Program-made: the position numbers and the translations under genes
The notes under the pieces: model-generated
What the model saw: only the letters and a program-made list of their open reading frames with translations
Databases searched by the model: none
Told to the model about the DNA's origin: nothing
Shown here: piece after piece, positions 1 to 9,947 of the stretch
Position numbering within the stretch: the stretch's first letter is position 1
How the letters are laid out: each line of letters begins with the position of its first letter
From: Cryoendolithus antarcticus
Taxonomy: Eukaryota > Ascomycota > Dothideomycetes > Cladosporiales > Cladosporiaceae
Assembly (NCBI GenBank): GCA_002077065.1
Contig: NAJO01000003.1
Coordinates: 558,001-622,000 of the forward strand
DNA length: 64,000 nucleotides
Reading direction: 5' to 3'

Positions 1-1170
1 GAGTCGGATTGTTCAAGACTATCAATTGTGGTCTCACCGCATTGCCATTCCTACGTAGGTTGATGAACTACCAGAAATATCACTCATCCAATCCATCATT
101 GACACTCACCAGTCCTCCGACTGCCCTACCAACTCGTGCGTGAACGCTACTTCACCCGCCATGACCAAAAGAGCCCCTTCGTCCGCGAAGCAACCCTCTT
201 CCAGGACCTCGTAATCCGCTGCGTCCGCTACGCCTTCGCCCGCATTCCCGCCTCGATAGGCAAAGTCTTCTTCTCGAAACCCGTCGCCCTTCCCTTCTTC
301 TACTTCCGCCTCCTCCGCAATGGCGACCTACGATGTCCAACGCACTGGCGCGAGATCCACCGGGAAGGCTTCACGGGAATCTACATGATCCACGACGAGA
401 CTGCACGCCCCGATATTGTGGTCTACTACTGTCATGGCGGCGGGTTCAGCATGGGAAGTGCTTACTTCTACATGGAGTTCTGCATGGCTTGGCTGGATCT
501 ACTAAAGGCAGCAGGTTACGAGAATCCGGCGCTTTTCGCGCTGGAGTATACGCTTGTACCTGAGGCTACTTATCCGACGCAAGTTCAGGAAGCATTGGCT
601 GGCTATAAATGGCTGCTCACCCTTGCGCCTTCACCCGAGCGCATCGTTCTTGCGGGCGACTCAGCAGGCGCAACATTGATCCTGTCACTACTGCTTTGTC
701 TATCGAACTATACTTCGCTTCGCAATAAGATGCCAGGTCTTGCAATGCCAATATCGCCGTGGACTGCGATCATTTCGTCCAAGAACCGCAACACGCCCTC
801 AGACTATCTGGACGCGGATAGCTTGCGCCTCTACGGCCAGCAATATATCGGCACGAATGCCTCTGCCGACGATGCAATGGTCTCGCCTGGTAAATGTCAG
901 GACTTATCTTGGTGGCGAAGGGCATCTCCAACGCAAGGCTGGTACTTCATCTACGGTGCGGAAGAAGTCTTTGCGCCAGAAGCGAGAGATCTCGTAGCAT
1001 TGCTCAACAAAAGTGGGGGTAAAGTCGAGTCTTACGAAGAGAAGGGGTGGATCCACGCATGGCCGGTCGTCAAGCTGTTTCTATGCAAGAGCAGAGTGGA
1101 AAGAGTAAGTGGACTGCAGAAGATGGTAGACGTCGTTGTTGCGAGACTGCCTCCCAAGAAGATAGACTAA
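1..1170 (+). CDS. alpha/beta-hydrolase fold-3 enzyme (5'-truncated by window edge)
   Basis: This is the 3' part of an esterase/deacetylase of the hormone-sensitive-lipase (alpha/beta hydrolase-3) family. An HGGGF oxyanion motif lies near 433-447. The nucleophile elbow G-D-S-A-G-A is at 655-672, with the catalytic Ser at 661-663. A probable catalytic His sits in G-W-I-H-A-W near 1055. The long open frame begins at a GTG and has no good ATG. An intron fits at 55-112 (GTAGGT donor, CAG acceptor). Splicing it joins an in-frame upstream exon at 1-54 (reading ...GLFKTINCGLTALPFL) to RLPYQLVRERY, so the start lies left of the window. The substrate cannot be told from sequence. The gene is convergent with its neighbour, with 14 bp between the stop codons. 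Family is well supported; the intron is inferred. Confidence 0.85.
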
Positions 1171-1184
1171 CACTGTACACTCAT

Positions 1185-2342
1185 CTACATGTTGCGCTTT
1201 CTCTCCTCCTCGACCATCGCGTCGATGATCTGGAATATGCCAGTGACAACTTTCATCGTGCCTTCGTCTACGGCTCCGGCGAAGCGCTGCTGCACCTTAT
1301 CAGGATGCCAGCGTACTCGTTCGACCTTCAGGAGCTGCATCTTCGTCTTGCCATCCGCGGATACTGGCATATACCGCATGAAGGCTTCGATATTCGACTT
1401 GATGGCTGGCTTGTGCAGGAGCGTAGGCCATGGTATGAGCGCGGATGCCTTTCGATTGGGCTTCGAGTATGCTCCCTCTGCGGATAGACGATCCAGTCGG
1501 CCCCGCAGCTGGTCCCAAGCATCGAGGTATACCTTCCAGGCCGCGATATAATCTTCGCACTCAGCCTTGTCCTTCTTCGAATCTGCAGCGCTGTTTTGGC
1601 CATCTGCGAAGTCGAATGTGTACTTGTAGCCATTAGCTGGCTTGCTTCCACTATCATCCCTCGCGGCATCATGTCTGCGCCAAGCCTCCCGCTCTCTGTC
1701 CCTTGCGAACTCTTTCCTCCTCCTCTCTTTCTCCTCTGCCTCCTCCTGCAGCTTCTTCGCTCGCTTATCTCGCTCGATCACCACCTCTGGATGCGCTTTC
1801 TCCCACATCTTCCGTTGCACATACGCCGCATAGCTCTCGTCGTCCATACTCTCCAACTCACCTGTCGGAGTCTGCAATGTCGGTCGACTGTAGACATGGA
1901 TCGGCTGAGAGTACACCGACTCCCAGTATTGCGCTGCTTCGTCATCGGCTAGAGCGTCGAATAGAGAGGTCTGGAAGGCGGCTGTATTTGAGGAGAGCTT
2001 GACATCAGGGTCCGCTGACTCGCGTGGAAACGGATGTGCGGCCGTCACATCTTCCACAGAGTCAGATGCACGGCGCTCTGTGTGCCTACGCCGCTTCTCG
2101 CGCCTAGGCTCCTTTACCCCAGACTTGAAGCGAAAGCGCAAGTGGCGCTCCTTCCGCTCTTGTCGCTCAGACTCGTCGACGCCATGTCTACGCTTTCGCA
2201 TCGAGCGGTCTTGCTTGTCACGTGCAGCAGCTTCATTGTGCCAGTCGATCTCGTCTTGTAGACTGGCCAGTATGGCATCGTGGTCTGGCTCGGCGTTGAG
2301 CGTGTCCTTCACTTGGCGCTTCGTGTCCGCAATTGATGGCAT
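1185..2342 (-). CDS. NFKBIL1-like protein with degenerate J-type C-terminus
   Basis: A 385-aa single-exon protein rich in charged residues and coiled-coil-prone stretches (K/R/E-rich, about residues 45-90 and 185-230). The C-terminal 60 residues hold R-W-H-P-D-K-V-Q-Q-R-F followed by VVTGIFQIIDAM. This matches the conserved tail of fungal and animal NF-kappa-B-inhibitor-like protein 1, which resembles a J-domain HPD loop. The animal protein has been linked to mRNA processing; its role in fungi is unknown. There is no signal peptide or membrane segment, so a nuclear or cytosolic location is likely. It starts at the ATG at 2342-2340 and is transcribed divergently from STE14 with about 350 bp between the starts. 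The family call rests on the C-terminal motif only. Confidence 0.75.
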   Translation of the reverse strand: MPSIADTKRQVKDTLNAEPDHDAILASLQDEIDWHNEAAARDKQDRSMRKRRHGVDESERQERKERHLRFRFKSGVKEPRREKRRRHTERRASDSVEDVTAAHPFPRESADPDVKLSSNTAAFQTSLFDALADDEAAQYWESVYSQPIHVYSRPTLQTPTGELESMDDESYAAYVQRKMWEKAHPEVVIERDKRAKKLQEEAEEKERRRKEFARDREREAWRRHDAARDDSGSKPANGYKYTFDFADGQNSAADSKKDKAECEDYIAAWKVYLDAWDQLRGRLDRLSAEGAYSKPNRKASALIPWPTLLHKPAIKSNIEAFMRYMPVSADGKTKMQLLKVERVRWHPDKVQQRFAGAVDEGTMKVVTGIFQIIDAMVEEERKRNM

Positions 2343-2693
2343 AGTCGCGCAGTTGGCTGGACCATCTCAGTTATTGGCTTGAAGCAGCTGACACTGAAGA
2401 ACTGCTCAACCTTGTAGGGGCGATGTAACCTCTTCCACCGTACCATATTGGCGGTAGTCAAGCACATGCAAGTCTCCTCTGCAGGTCGTCAAGGAAGGTG
2501 ACGCAACAGCGGATCTCGGTCCGTGCTCGGTTGTCACTGCCGAAACCTCTCGAAAGCTTAAGATTGTTCCCGCTCAGACGCATGCGTTCATTGTATGTTT
2601 CACGTGCCCAGTGTTAACATTCCATATGTTGTCATGTAGCGTCAGTCGTCGCGTGTCCATGGGCGTTCGATAAGCACTGCTGTAGTCACGATC
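2343..2693. other. divergent intergenic region
   Basis: A 351-bp space between the divergent starts of the NFKBIL1-like gene and STE14, presumably holding both promoters. I see no gene and no motif I would name with confidence. Confidence 0.5.
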
Positions 2694-3653
2694 ATGGCGC
2701 GTCCGCCAAGCTCATCGTCCGCCTCGCGACCGTCAGACACAACCGCGGCCAGAGCGAATAGCCGCGAAGCGATCAGCGACGCCACAGCAGCACGAAATGC
2801 GAGGGTTGCCAATGAAGACGATGCAGTCTCCTACGCCTTCGATAAGGGCGACATTACACCCGTCACTCACACCAATGCCTCAAAGACACCTTTTGATCCC
2901 GAGCTTCTACCATCCGGCCAACTCTCCCTCTCGTTGATCAGTCTCCAAGGCTTTTGGACTGGCTCCGCGCTTGCAGCCTCCATCATCATCGCACCGCAAC
3001 TCGCATACTCTGGGAACGGTTTGTGGCGCTTCTTCGCCTTCCTCGGCTCCCTCTCCCTGTTCCACTTCCTCGAGTTCTGGACCACGGCACGCTTCAACAC
3101 GCCCGCAGCACAGGCCAGCAGCTATCTGATCTACAGCAACGGCACGGCGTATAACATAGCTCATACATGTGCTGCATTGGAGATCTTGCTCTCGCATCTG
3201 ATCTTCCCAAAATGGCAAGCCTGGCTATCTGGGCCCTTCGTGGCGGTGATCGGGCTGCTAGTGGTGATCGTGGGCCAGACCGTTCGAAGCACAGCTATGG
3301 CAACTGCTGGGACGAACTTCAACCACATCCCACAGCAAGCGCGAAAAGAGGGCCATCAGCTTGTGACCGAAGGGATCTACGGTGTCAGTCGACATCCGTC
3401 GTACTTCGGATTCTTCTGGTGGGCATTGGGGACGCAATTACTGGTAGGAAACAAGCTATGCCTGGTAGCGTACGCACTTGTGTTGTGGAAGTTCTTCAGT
3501 GATCGCATACGAGGTAAGTGCGAAGGGCATATCCAGCTCAAGTGACCCGTGCTGACATTAAGCGTAGGGGAAGAGAAGAAGCTAGTCGAGTTCTACGGCA
3601 CAGAGTACGAATCATATAGAGCGAGGGTGCCGACCGGCATACCCTTCATGTGA
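2694..3653 (+). CDS. STE14: protein-S-isoprenylcysteine O-methyltransferase (Ste14/ICMT)
   Basis: Catalyses carboxyl methylation of the prenylated C-terminal cysteine of CaaX proteins (Ras, mating pheromone) in the ER membrane, using S-adenosylmethionine. The model is join(2694..3513,3568..3653), 301 aa. The 54-bp intron has a GTAAGT donor, a CTGAC branch site and a TAG acceptor, and splicing restores the frame. The N-terminal 70 residues are polar, followed by several hydrophobic membrane spans. The ICMT signature R-H-P-S-Y-F-G-F-F-W-W lies near the C-terminus. After the intron come G-E-E-K-K-L-V-E-F-Y-G, EYESY and the terminal V-P-T-G-I-P-F, the usual end of this family. Length fits the fungal family (about 240-300 aa). 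Confidence 0.93.
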
Positions 3654-3758
3654 GTGCGAGCTTCTCCTGCCAATCTGTTTCCCTTCCCTCTTTGACATAC
3701 GGTCACTCAGCCTTCTCACAGTGATGAAGAGGCTCCTGCTCGTCACTGCGTGTCAGCC

Positions 3759-5876
3759 TTACATCGTAATCCACCGCGCTATCCAGAACTCTGTGATCTC
3801 CTTCGCCTCGTCTACAAGTCCCATGTCGAGCAACAGCTGAGCTGTGCCTCTGACTGCGGACTCGAGAGCTGACCTAGGGAAACAGTGTCAGTCAGCGTGT
3901 GCCGCTACTCGATGGCCCAAGCAGGCCTTACCAAAACCAAGCATTCGTATAGCTAGTATGCTCCCGCACAAATACCGTATGTTGCTCCGTCTGGAAGTAG
4001 GCCGGTAGATACAGATCCTGCTGTCCAACCTCCGGCCCGCACTAAGCTCCAGCTTGGAACTCATTGTTCTCCCAGCAAATCCGATCATAAGCGCCCGTGT
4101 ACTGCTCCCTCGCAATATCCCCGTGAATCTCAATCATCGCCCGCTGTACGAGCGCCACATGCTCCTCCTCCACCAGCGCGCCAAGGGAGCGTGCTGGCGT
4201 GCCTGAGGCGTAGGACGCAAGAATCACGCCCGGTCCAGTAGCGTTCAGTGTGTAAGCTGGGTAGCAGACAGAGCCGATGCCGGGGATGTTAGAGCTACCG
4301 CAGCCACCTATGATGGGGTACTAGAGGTGCTCCCAGAAGCGGGTTTTGTAGTGGAGTGCTACTTTGCAGGAGGGATGGTAGTTCAGGCGAGAGATTGCGC
4401 GGGTGAGGAGGGAGGTGTAGGCCGGCATTGGGTTCCAGAGGCGTACTTTGGAGAATGACACGGCTACGATGGCGTAGTCAAAGGACATTGTTTCGGGGGC
4501 GACGTCGAAGAGGTTCTTGTTGCGGTATTGGATAGTTACCTTTTCGGTGGTGCCATTGTACTTCATGCCCTGGACGGATGTGTGGAACATCGTACGATTA
4601 AGCAACTGTGGCCCGAAAGCTCTCGGGAGCTGGGATAGGCCTTTGTCGATAGTACGCCAGTCTGTAGCGCTGAAGTAGACGCTGTCGTAGAGCCAGTTCG
4701 GGCTGTTGTCCGTGATATCATCAACGAGATCGGTAGTGTTCTTGCTGTAGCCAAGCTTTTAGCGCAGGTAGCCAGCTTCCGAGAAGTCGAAGTATCCATG
4801 TTCAACTGCTGCTTTGTGAGCTTGGTAGACATTCGTCGCAATCTCCGCAATTTTCGTCTCGTCGAGATCGGTCCAGGTGTCATAGGCGCCCAAGGCTTCA
4901 GCGACATCTGTAGCGTTCACGTAGGCCAGGGTGGCGTTAGATCGATGTGACGGATCGGCCTTGACCTCTGCTGAGCCCGGAACTGTCCCATCTGGACGGC
5001 GAGTGGATGTCGAGGACGGTGCATTGGCGGAGGCTTGGATCCATTTGATGAACTTGACCGCATATTCCGGCCCGTTCTGAGCATTCAAGACGTCGGCGAG
5101 CTGAAAGACCATTCGGTGATCGAGGATCTGTATGGTGTCATTTGTCTCAGGGTACGTGATGCTTACGGGGAAGCGCATGGGGCCCATCTCCTGGTACTGA
5201 TACTCTTCCAGCTTGGTGCCGTTGAGATAGCTAGTATGAACTCGCCCACCGATCCGGCCCGAGGCCTCAATGATCTTCCAGTCATTAAATCCTACCGAGT
5301 CGAGTAGGTGTGCGGTCATCAAGCCGGACATACCGCCACCTAGGATGCCAATAGTCTTTCACTTGGCTGCTGCGACGAAGATCTGGTCAGTTTCTTTTCC
5401 TGCAGGTGGGCGACACCATCGAACCAAGGACCCTCAGCATCCATGATATCTGCCGCGGCAGTCCAGCGGCGCTCCTTGCGATGCTTGACTGTGACCGGAG
5501 AGGAGCGACCGACTAGAACTCCGCTGGAGAAGGCATGCAGGCATCCATCCGTGGTGATATCGACAGGCGGCAGCCATACGAACTTTCCCGGCCGCTGAGC
5601 AGGGTGAGCGGCGTGTCTTCGGGCCAGACGGTGGTCACCAACATGGGTACGACCGAGTTGATGGTGGCAATCTGACGCCGAGACTGCGTCGCAGGACCCA
5701 TAGTGAATTGACAACTCGCCGTCTAGAGGAGCATTGTAAGTAATATGGACATTGTGCATGCCACCGGCCTCGGCAACGATGCCATCTTGGAACGTTATTA
5801 TCTCCGAACGGCGAATAGCAGTGGCTCTCGCAATACGTGCAAAAGCGACTAAAGCTGTGATAGACTTGAGCAGCAT
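3759..5876 (-). pseudogene. L-amino-acid oxidase (flavin amine oxidase) pseudogene
   Basis: Remains of a secreted fungal L-amino-acid oxidase, an FAD enzyme that turns amino acids into keto acids, ammonium and peroxide. Reading from an ATG at 5876, a hydrophobic N-terminus is followed by a long pro-region. The dinucleotide-binding GGGMSG segment lies near 5340 and RIGGRVHTSY near 5250. NSPNWLYDSVYFSA and the closing GEHTSYT-like segment (REHTSYTNAW) lie further downstream. The frame is broken five times: a one-base loss near 5390-5397, then in-frame TGA at 5361-5359, TAA at 4761-4759, TAG at 4323-4321 and TAG at 4044-4042. Coding similarity continues in the same frame after every stop. A typical intron (3874-3931) and a final exon to a TAA at 3761-3759 remain. 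The stop at 4044 replaces a residue that is Trp in relatives I recall. Readthrough is implausible given the frameshift. Confidence 0.88.
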
Positions 5877-6648
5877 AGTGAACAGCCGTACAAACGTTGC
5901 CCACGAGAGAGCTTGAGATACAGCACCTACCACACAAGCCTTTATACCATCCGCACCCTCACGTCGCTCTCGCGAAGCATCCCTTGGTTCACGGCATAAT
6001 CTGTAGTAATGCTTGACAAGATATTGACACACCGGGTCAGGCTATGTCCTTCGATATCGATGGCTCCTCTGCCAAGCGTTGTGAGGTAACATCCGAAGGG
6101 GTACTACCGTTGGATACATGCTGTCTGATAAGAAACAAAGTCCAATCCATAGCGATCGTCGGCACAATTGCTTCCTAGCCCGTACTAAAGGGCGTGGGCA
6201 ACAATGCGCGCATGTCTTGGCCTGCATTATCTACGTCGTGAGAACACCGGCGAAAGAGTGAATGCTCCGCCTTCCTTATCGCTGACAGTTCGGTCAATGC
6301 CGTTGCTGGTGTTCGGAGTCGGACATTGACAGGCGCAATCAGTGGAGTCCCGTCCGAGTGAACATACGACGTTCTACCGAGATCTGGTGCTACGTCGATC
6401 CACATTTTGTTGCTCTGAAGAAGGGAGAAGAGAGAAGTGAGGTTTGAGACGGGGGCTGAGTGAGGATTGAGCTTATCACATGCCAAGACACGGCTTTCCT
6501 GCTGCTGCCACGTGACAGCGCGCACGTGCCGTGTCATTGCAGAGCTTCAAACAATTTCCATGATAGACGGAACTGGTCACGTCGACGTTCACATCGACAG
6601 CCTCGTTTCGCGATTCGCCAGACTCACTCATACTCTCCAACCGCGATC
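5877..6648. other. intergenic region
   Basis: About 770 bp between the oxidase pseudogene and ISY1. A minus-strand open frame (about 6175-6405, internal Met at K-M-W-I-D-V-A-P) has no recognisable domain and no convincing gene structure. I see no RNA gene or repeat. It presumably contains the ISY1 promoter. Confidence 0.4.
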
Positions 6649-7401
6649 ATGGCCCGCAACTCCGAGAAAGCGCAATCAATGCTCTTCCGCTTCCGCGAAG
6701 AGCAAGCAAAAGACCTAGGCCTCATCGACACAACCCGCACCCGGCGCCCCAAAGCAATCTCAACACTCACCAACGTCCCCATCTGCGAGCGTTGGCGTGG
6801 CACAGTGCTCAAAGAAATCTCCCGCAAAGTCTCCAAAATTCAGGACCCGGCGCTATCAGACTACCAGATCCGCGATATCAACGATGAACTCAATAAGCTG
6901 TTCAGGGAGAAGTGGCAATGGGAGATTCGGATCAAGGAATTGGGCGGCCCGAATTACATGCGAGGTGGGGGACGGGTGACGGATGATGAGGGGAGGATTA
7001 TTGAGGGCAGTGGGAAGGGGTATAGGTATTTTGGAAGGGCGAGGGAGTTGCCTGGGGTGAAGGAGTTGATTGAGGCTGCTACCAGACCGAAAGCTGGAGA
7101 GGGGGAGGAGGGGAAGAGCAAGGGGGATGTGAGGCGGGAGCTGGGAAGGCGGGTGGATGCTGGGTACTATGGGTATGGGCTCGAGGAGGATGATGATGGA
7201 GTCCTGCTGGCGTATGAGAGGGAGAAGGAGAGGGAGGCGTTCGAGGGGCTGATGGTGCAGGATGAGGAAGCGATGGACGAGGGGTGGGAGCCGCTGCCTG
7301 GGGATGCTGGGGATGGAGTAGTGTGGAATTTGCCAACGAGCGCGGAGGTGGAGATTGAGTTGCTGGAGCGAAGGAAGCGGAAGCTGCTTGATAAGCTATG
7401 A
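6649..7401 (+). CDS. ISY1: pre-mRNA-splicing factor Isy1
   Basis: An NTC/Prp19-complex-associated spliceosome component acting in the nucleus. The 250-aa single-exon protein begins MARNSEKAQSMLFRFREEQ and continues with CERWRGTVLKEISRKVS and NDELNKLFREKWQWE. These are the hallmark N-terminal blocks of Isy1. GGPNY and the KGYRYFGRARELPGVKEL block follow at about residues 100-140, and the C-terminus is acidic. The ATG at 6649 is chosen because homology starts exactly there; the open frame upstream is not conserved-looking. Codon use shifts to GGG/GAG-rich in the second half, which creates long antisense open frames that are not genes. Confidence 0.95.
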   Translation: MARNSEKAQSMLFRFREEQAKDLGLIDTTRTRRPKAISTLTNVPICERWRGTVLKEISRKVSKIQDPALSDYQIRDINDELNKLFREKWQWEIRIKELGGPNYMRGGGRVTDDEGRIIEGSGKGYRYFGRARELPGVKELIEAATRPKAGEGEEGKSKGDVRRELGRRVDAGYYGYGLEEDDDGVLLAYEREKEREAFEGLMVQDEEAMDEGWEPLPGDAGDGVVWNLPTSAEVEIELLERRKRKLLDKL

Positions 7402-7503
7402 AGCGCATGCTGTTTCGAACTAGAAGCTATACGCCTATGCGACATTTGCGATGCGTCTGAGCGCGCCCTGGCAAGCTAGATCAGCGGCGACCAGACTCTC
7501 CGA

Positions 7504-9696
7504 CTATGCAGCATCGCCATCGCCGCCCGGCGCCAGCCGCCAGTCCTCTTCACACCAACCAGGAGGTCGCCATGTGAACAGATCATAGGCATCACGACTC
7601 CATGGTCCAATATCTTTCGGCTCGGGTGTGGGTTGAAAGGCTGCAGGTGTTTTAGGCGCCTGGAAAGGCTTGCTGAGGACGACAGTCGCAGTACCGTTAG
7701 CAGAGGTGTCAAGGGCAGGCTGGAAGCAACTTGCTGCATTCTTGCGAATCTCTTTGCGCCCAATACCCTTACGCTTGGGTGCCGCCTTCGGTTTTGCCGG
7801 CGAGGTCTCCCTCGCCTGGGGATGTAACATTGGTCTCGCGGTGGTGGCTGCTTTCTGAGGTGCATGAGTGATCTCCTCGACGCCGGTTGGAGGGTCTGAT
7901 GTGATTGCAATGTCTGGTGGCGCCTTTACAGCCCTGGCTACGGGCGTGACAGAAGCACGGCTGGGTTGCCGCACGCTTGCCATTGAGCGCCTAGTAGGCG
8001 ACGGGATGTAGCGAACGGGTGCACCAGGCACGCGCTTCGGTGCTGTGGTACTGCCTTCCGACAACACTCGCTGAAAGGATCTAGACTGTCTCATTGACGC
8101 GCTTCGAAGTCCCGTATCGGCAGACGGCAAGATTGCCTCAATCGATATTACATCTGCTGGAAAGGGATCAGGTGGGCGGTCTCGCTCAGACAAGTCGTTG
8201 ATCTCTGTCGCGCCAGCTGCATGCTCAGTCCGCGGGCTTGAGTCTCTATGTAGCAACAGCGTCTGGTCCAGTCGACTGATCTCCGCTGCCGCATTGAGAG
8301 TATCGTTCGTGTCAAGCTCTGCATCATCGCCAGCATCGTCAACCACAGCCTGCAGATCTTGCGCTCGTTGCTGTTTCTTACGCTCAATCCTGGCGAGACG
8401 TTCCTTTAGCTTCTCTCCCGGTGTCTTGTTCTGCACTTGTGAAGTTGTAATTGGCTCTGTCGTTTGACGGGAGCCCGCCGACTTTGAGTCAACAGGTGCT
8501 GCTTTCGGCAGCTGATCAATGCACGCCAGCGTTTTCTTCCTCGAAGCGCTGGTGGACATGCGAAGCGTTGTGCTTGGGTCGGTGCTGGGTGGCAGGCATG
8601 GCGGTGCGACGTGCTTCGGACTGCTTCTATTTTGTCTGCTTGGCTTCTTCGCGCGGAGAGCTTCTGCCCTAGTTCCTGCAGGCTGCTCTAACCTGTCAGA
8701 ATGAACAGCCCTGTCGCGCCTCCGTTCAGGTGCATGCTGGGTCTGAAAAGCCGGGGAGGTTGAGCGAGCTATGGCTAAGGGAAATTGCTGTTTCGCTGGA
8801 GCCGATGCTGTCGCACATTTAGCGGCCGGCACTTCCTTGGCGGGCGACGAGGGTGGCATGATCGCATCGCTAGAGAAGCCAGGCAGGAACGCAGAAGAAG
8901 GTACATCAAGGTCATCAGATAGGTCGATGATCTCCTTCGTCCCGAGCCTCTGCTTGTCAGCGGCTGGTGCGGCTTTCTTCTTCTTGCTTCCTGCGCCTGC
9001 CTTCCTTACGTCTGCAGTGCGTTGCCACAGTGGCGCCTCTTGTGGTACTTTCGCCTTTGGAGTTGTCGTCGTTCGTGTCACGCTCCATGTCTCCGTCCGT
9101 GATCGCTTTGCAGGTCGCTCACTTTCCCACTCTGCGTTCTCCATGTCTCCTTGTCTGACTTCGAAGGGAGACTTTGACGGAGGTGCAGCTCGGCCTGAGG
9201 CTCCTTTCGGCGCTCCCAGCAGCGCATTTAGTGATCGATGCTTCAGCTGCGGTCCCGTATGTGCAGTCATGGGTCTTGTAGGAGGTGGCACCATTGCCCT
9301 CGCTAGTGTATTGATAGCACCTCGAACGGGCGAACTCGTCGTCTGCGGTCTGACTTTCTTTGTGCTTGCCCTTAGCTCCGTAAGATCCGTCGCAGTCCTG
9401 CCCACACTTTGAACAACCTCTACCAGCACTCCATCCTTCTCCAACATCACCTCATCTCCTTCCTGCATTGCCTCTGCGCTCGCCCAATGCATATCTCCAA
9501 TGAAGTTCCTGGGCACATCGTAAACCATGACCCGCTTGTTGAACGTGTGGAAGCGGAGAAAGCCATCTTGCCATCGCTTCTGCTTTCGTCTAATATCGTG
9601 CGTGTATAAGCAGTTGAACTCCAGTACCGGAGCTGTGTTTTGGGTTGCCGGGATAGAGAGCGACGGGGTGCTAGTACGGTGCACCGCTGTCGACAT
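7504..9696 (-). CDS. DUF2439-domain protein (Mte1/Dbl2/ZGRF1 N-terminal type)
   Basis: A 730-aa single-exon protein. Residues about 18-110 form a DUF2439 domain, with LEFNCLYTHDIRRKQKRWQDG, then VMVYDVPRNFIGDMHW and EGDEVMLEKDGVLVEV. This domain defines budding-yeast Mte1, fission-yeast Dbl2 and the N-terminus of vertebrate ZGRF1, which act with DNA helicases in recombination and telomere maintenance. The rest is low-complexity and basic, with a short coiled coil (KLKERLARIERKKQQRAQDLQ). The conserved-looking tail GPWSRDAYDLFTWRPPGW is typical of the fungal members. No helicase domain is present, as in Mte1/Dbl2. The ATG at 9696 is used; the open frame further upstream starts with GTG. A nuclear role in DNA repair is inferred from the family. 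Confidence 0.82.
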   Translation of the reverse strand: MSTAVHRTSTPSLSIPATQNTAPVLEFNCLYTHDIRRKQKRWQDGFLRFHTFNKRVMVYDVPRNFIGDMHWASAEAMQEGDEVMLEKDGVLVEVVQSVGRTATDLTELRASTKKVRPQTTSSPVRGAINTLARAMVPPPTRPMTAHTGPQLKHRSLNALLGAPKGASGRAAPPSKSPFEVRQGDMENAEWESERPAKRSRTETWSVTRTTTTPKAKVPQEAPLWQRTADVRKAGAGSKKKKAAPAADKQRLGTKEIIDLSDDLDVPSSAFLPGFSSDAIMPPSSPAKEVPAAKCATASAPAKQQFPLAIARSTSPAFQTQHAPERRRDRAVHSDRLEQPAGTRAEALRAKKPSRQNRSSPKHVAPPCLPPSTDPSTTLRMSTSASRKKTLACIDQLPKAAPVDSKSAGSRQTTEPITTSQVQNKTPGEKLKERLARIERKKQQRAQDLQAVVDDAGDDAELDTNDTLNAAAEISRLDQTLLLHRDSSPRTEHAAGATEINDLSERDRPPDPFPADVISIEAILPSADTGLRSASMRQSRSFQRVLSEGSTTAPKRVPGAPVRYIPSPTRRSMASVRQPSRASVTPVARAVKAPPDIAITSDPPTGVEEITHAPQKAATTARPMLHPQARETSPAKPKAAPKRKGIGRKEIRKNAASCFQPALDTSANGTATVVLSKPFQAPKTPAAFQPTPEPKDIGPWSRDAYDLFTWRPPGWCEEDWRLAPGGDGDAA

Positions 9697-9947
9697 GATG
9701 CCTATCCACCCATAACGGGAGCTCGATCTTCTCACGCCGGTGACATTGGTGATCAGATTATCCGGACGAACAAGTGAGATTCTTGATCGAGATACGGGCG
9801 GAAGTGGCGGATTTGGGACGACGCGACTGGACGTGTAGAGTGCCCGCCAAGGCCAACCTTACTTCTGCGTTGCCGGTAATGTGTCATGAATGAGTGCACT
9901 ACCGCTCAATAATGACGGTCCTGGAGTGAGTCGATCGCTGTGCTTTG

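Noticed and set aside
4042..5361. Stop-codon readthrough or recoding as an explanation for the oxidase stops
   Set aside because: Three different stop codons plus a frameshift occur in one gene while all neighbouring genes use normal stops; decay is simpler.
5340..6032. 230-aa minus-strand frame as an independent gene
   Set aside because: Its sequence is the N-terminal region of the amino-acid oxidase and passes into the oxidase core after a one-base frameshift, so it belongs to the pseudogene.
8771..9412. 213-aa open frame on the plus strand inside the DUF2439 gene
   Set aside because: Antisense to a well-supported coding sequence; it starts and ends without context and has no family resemblance.
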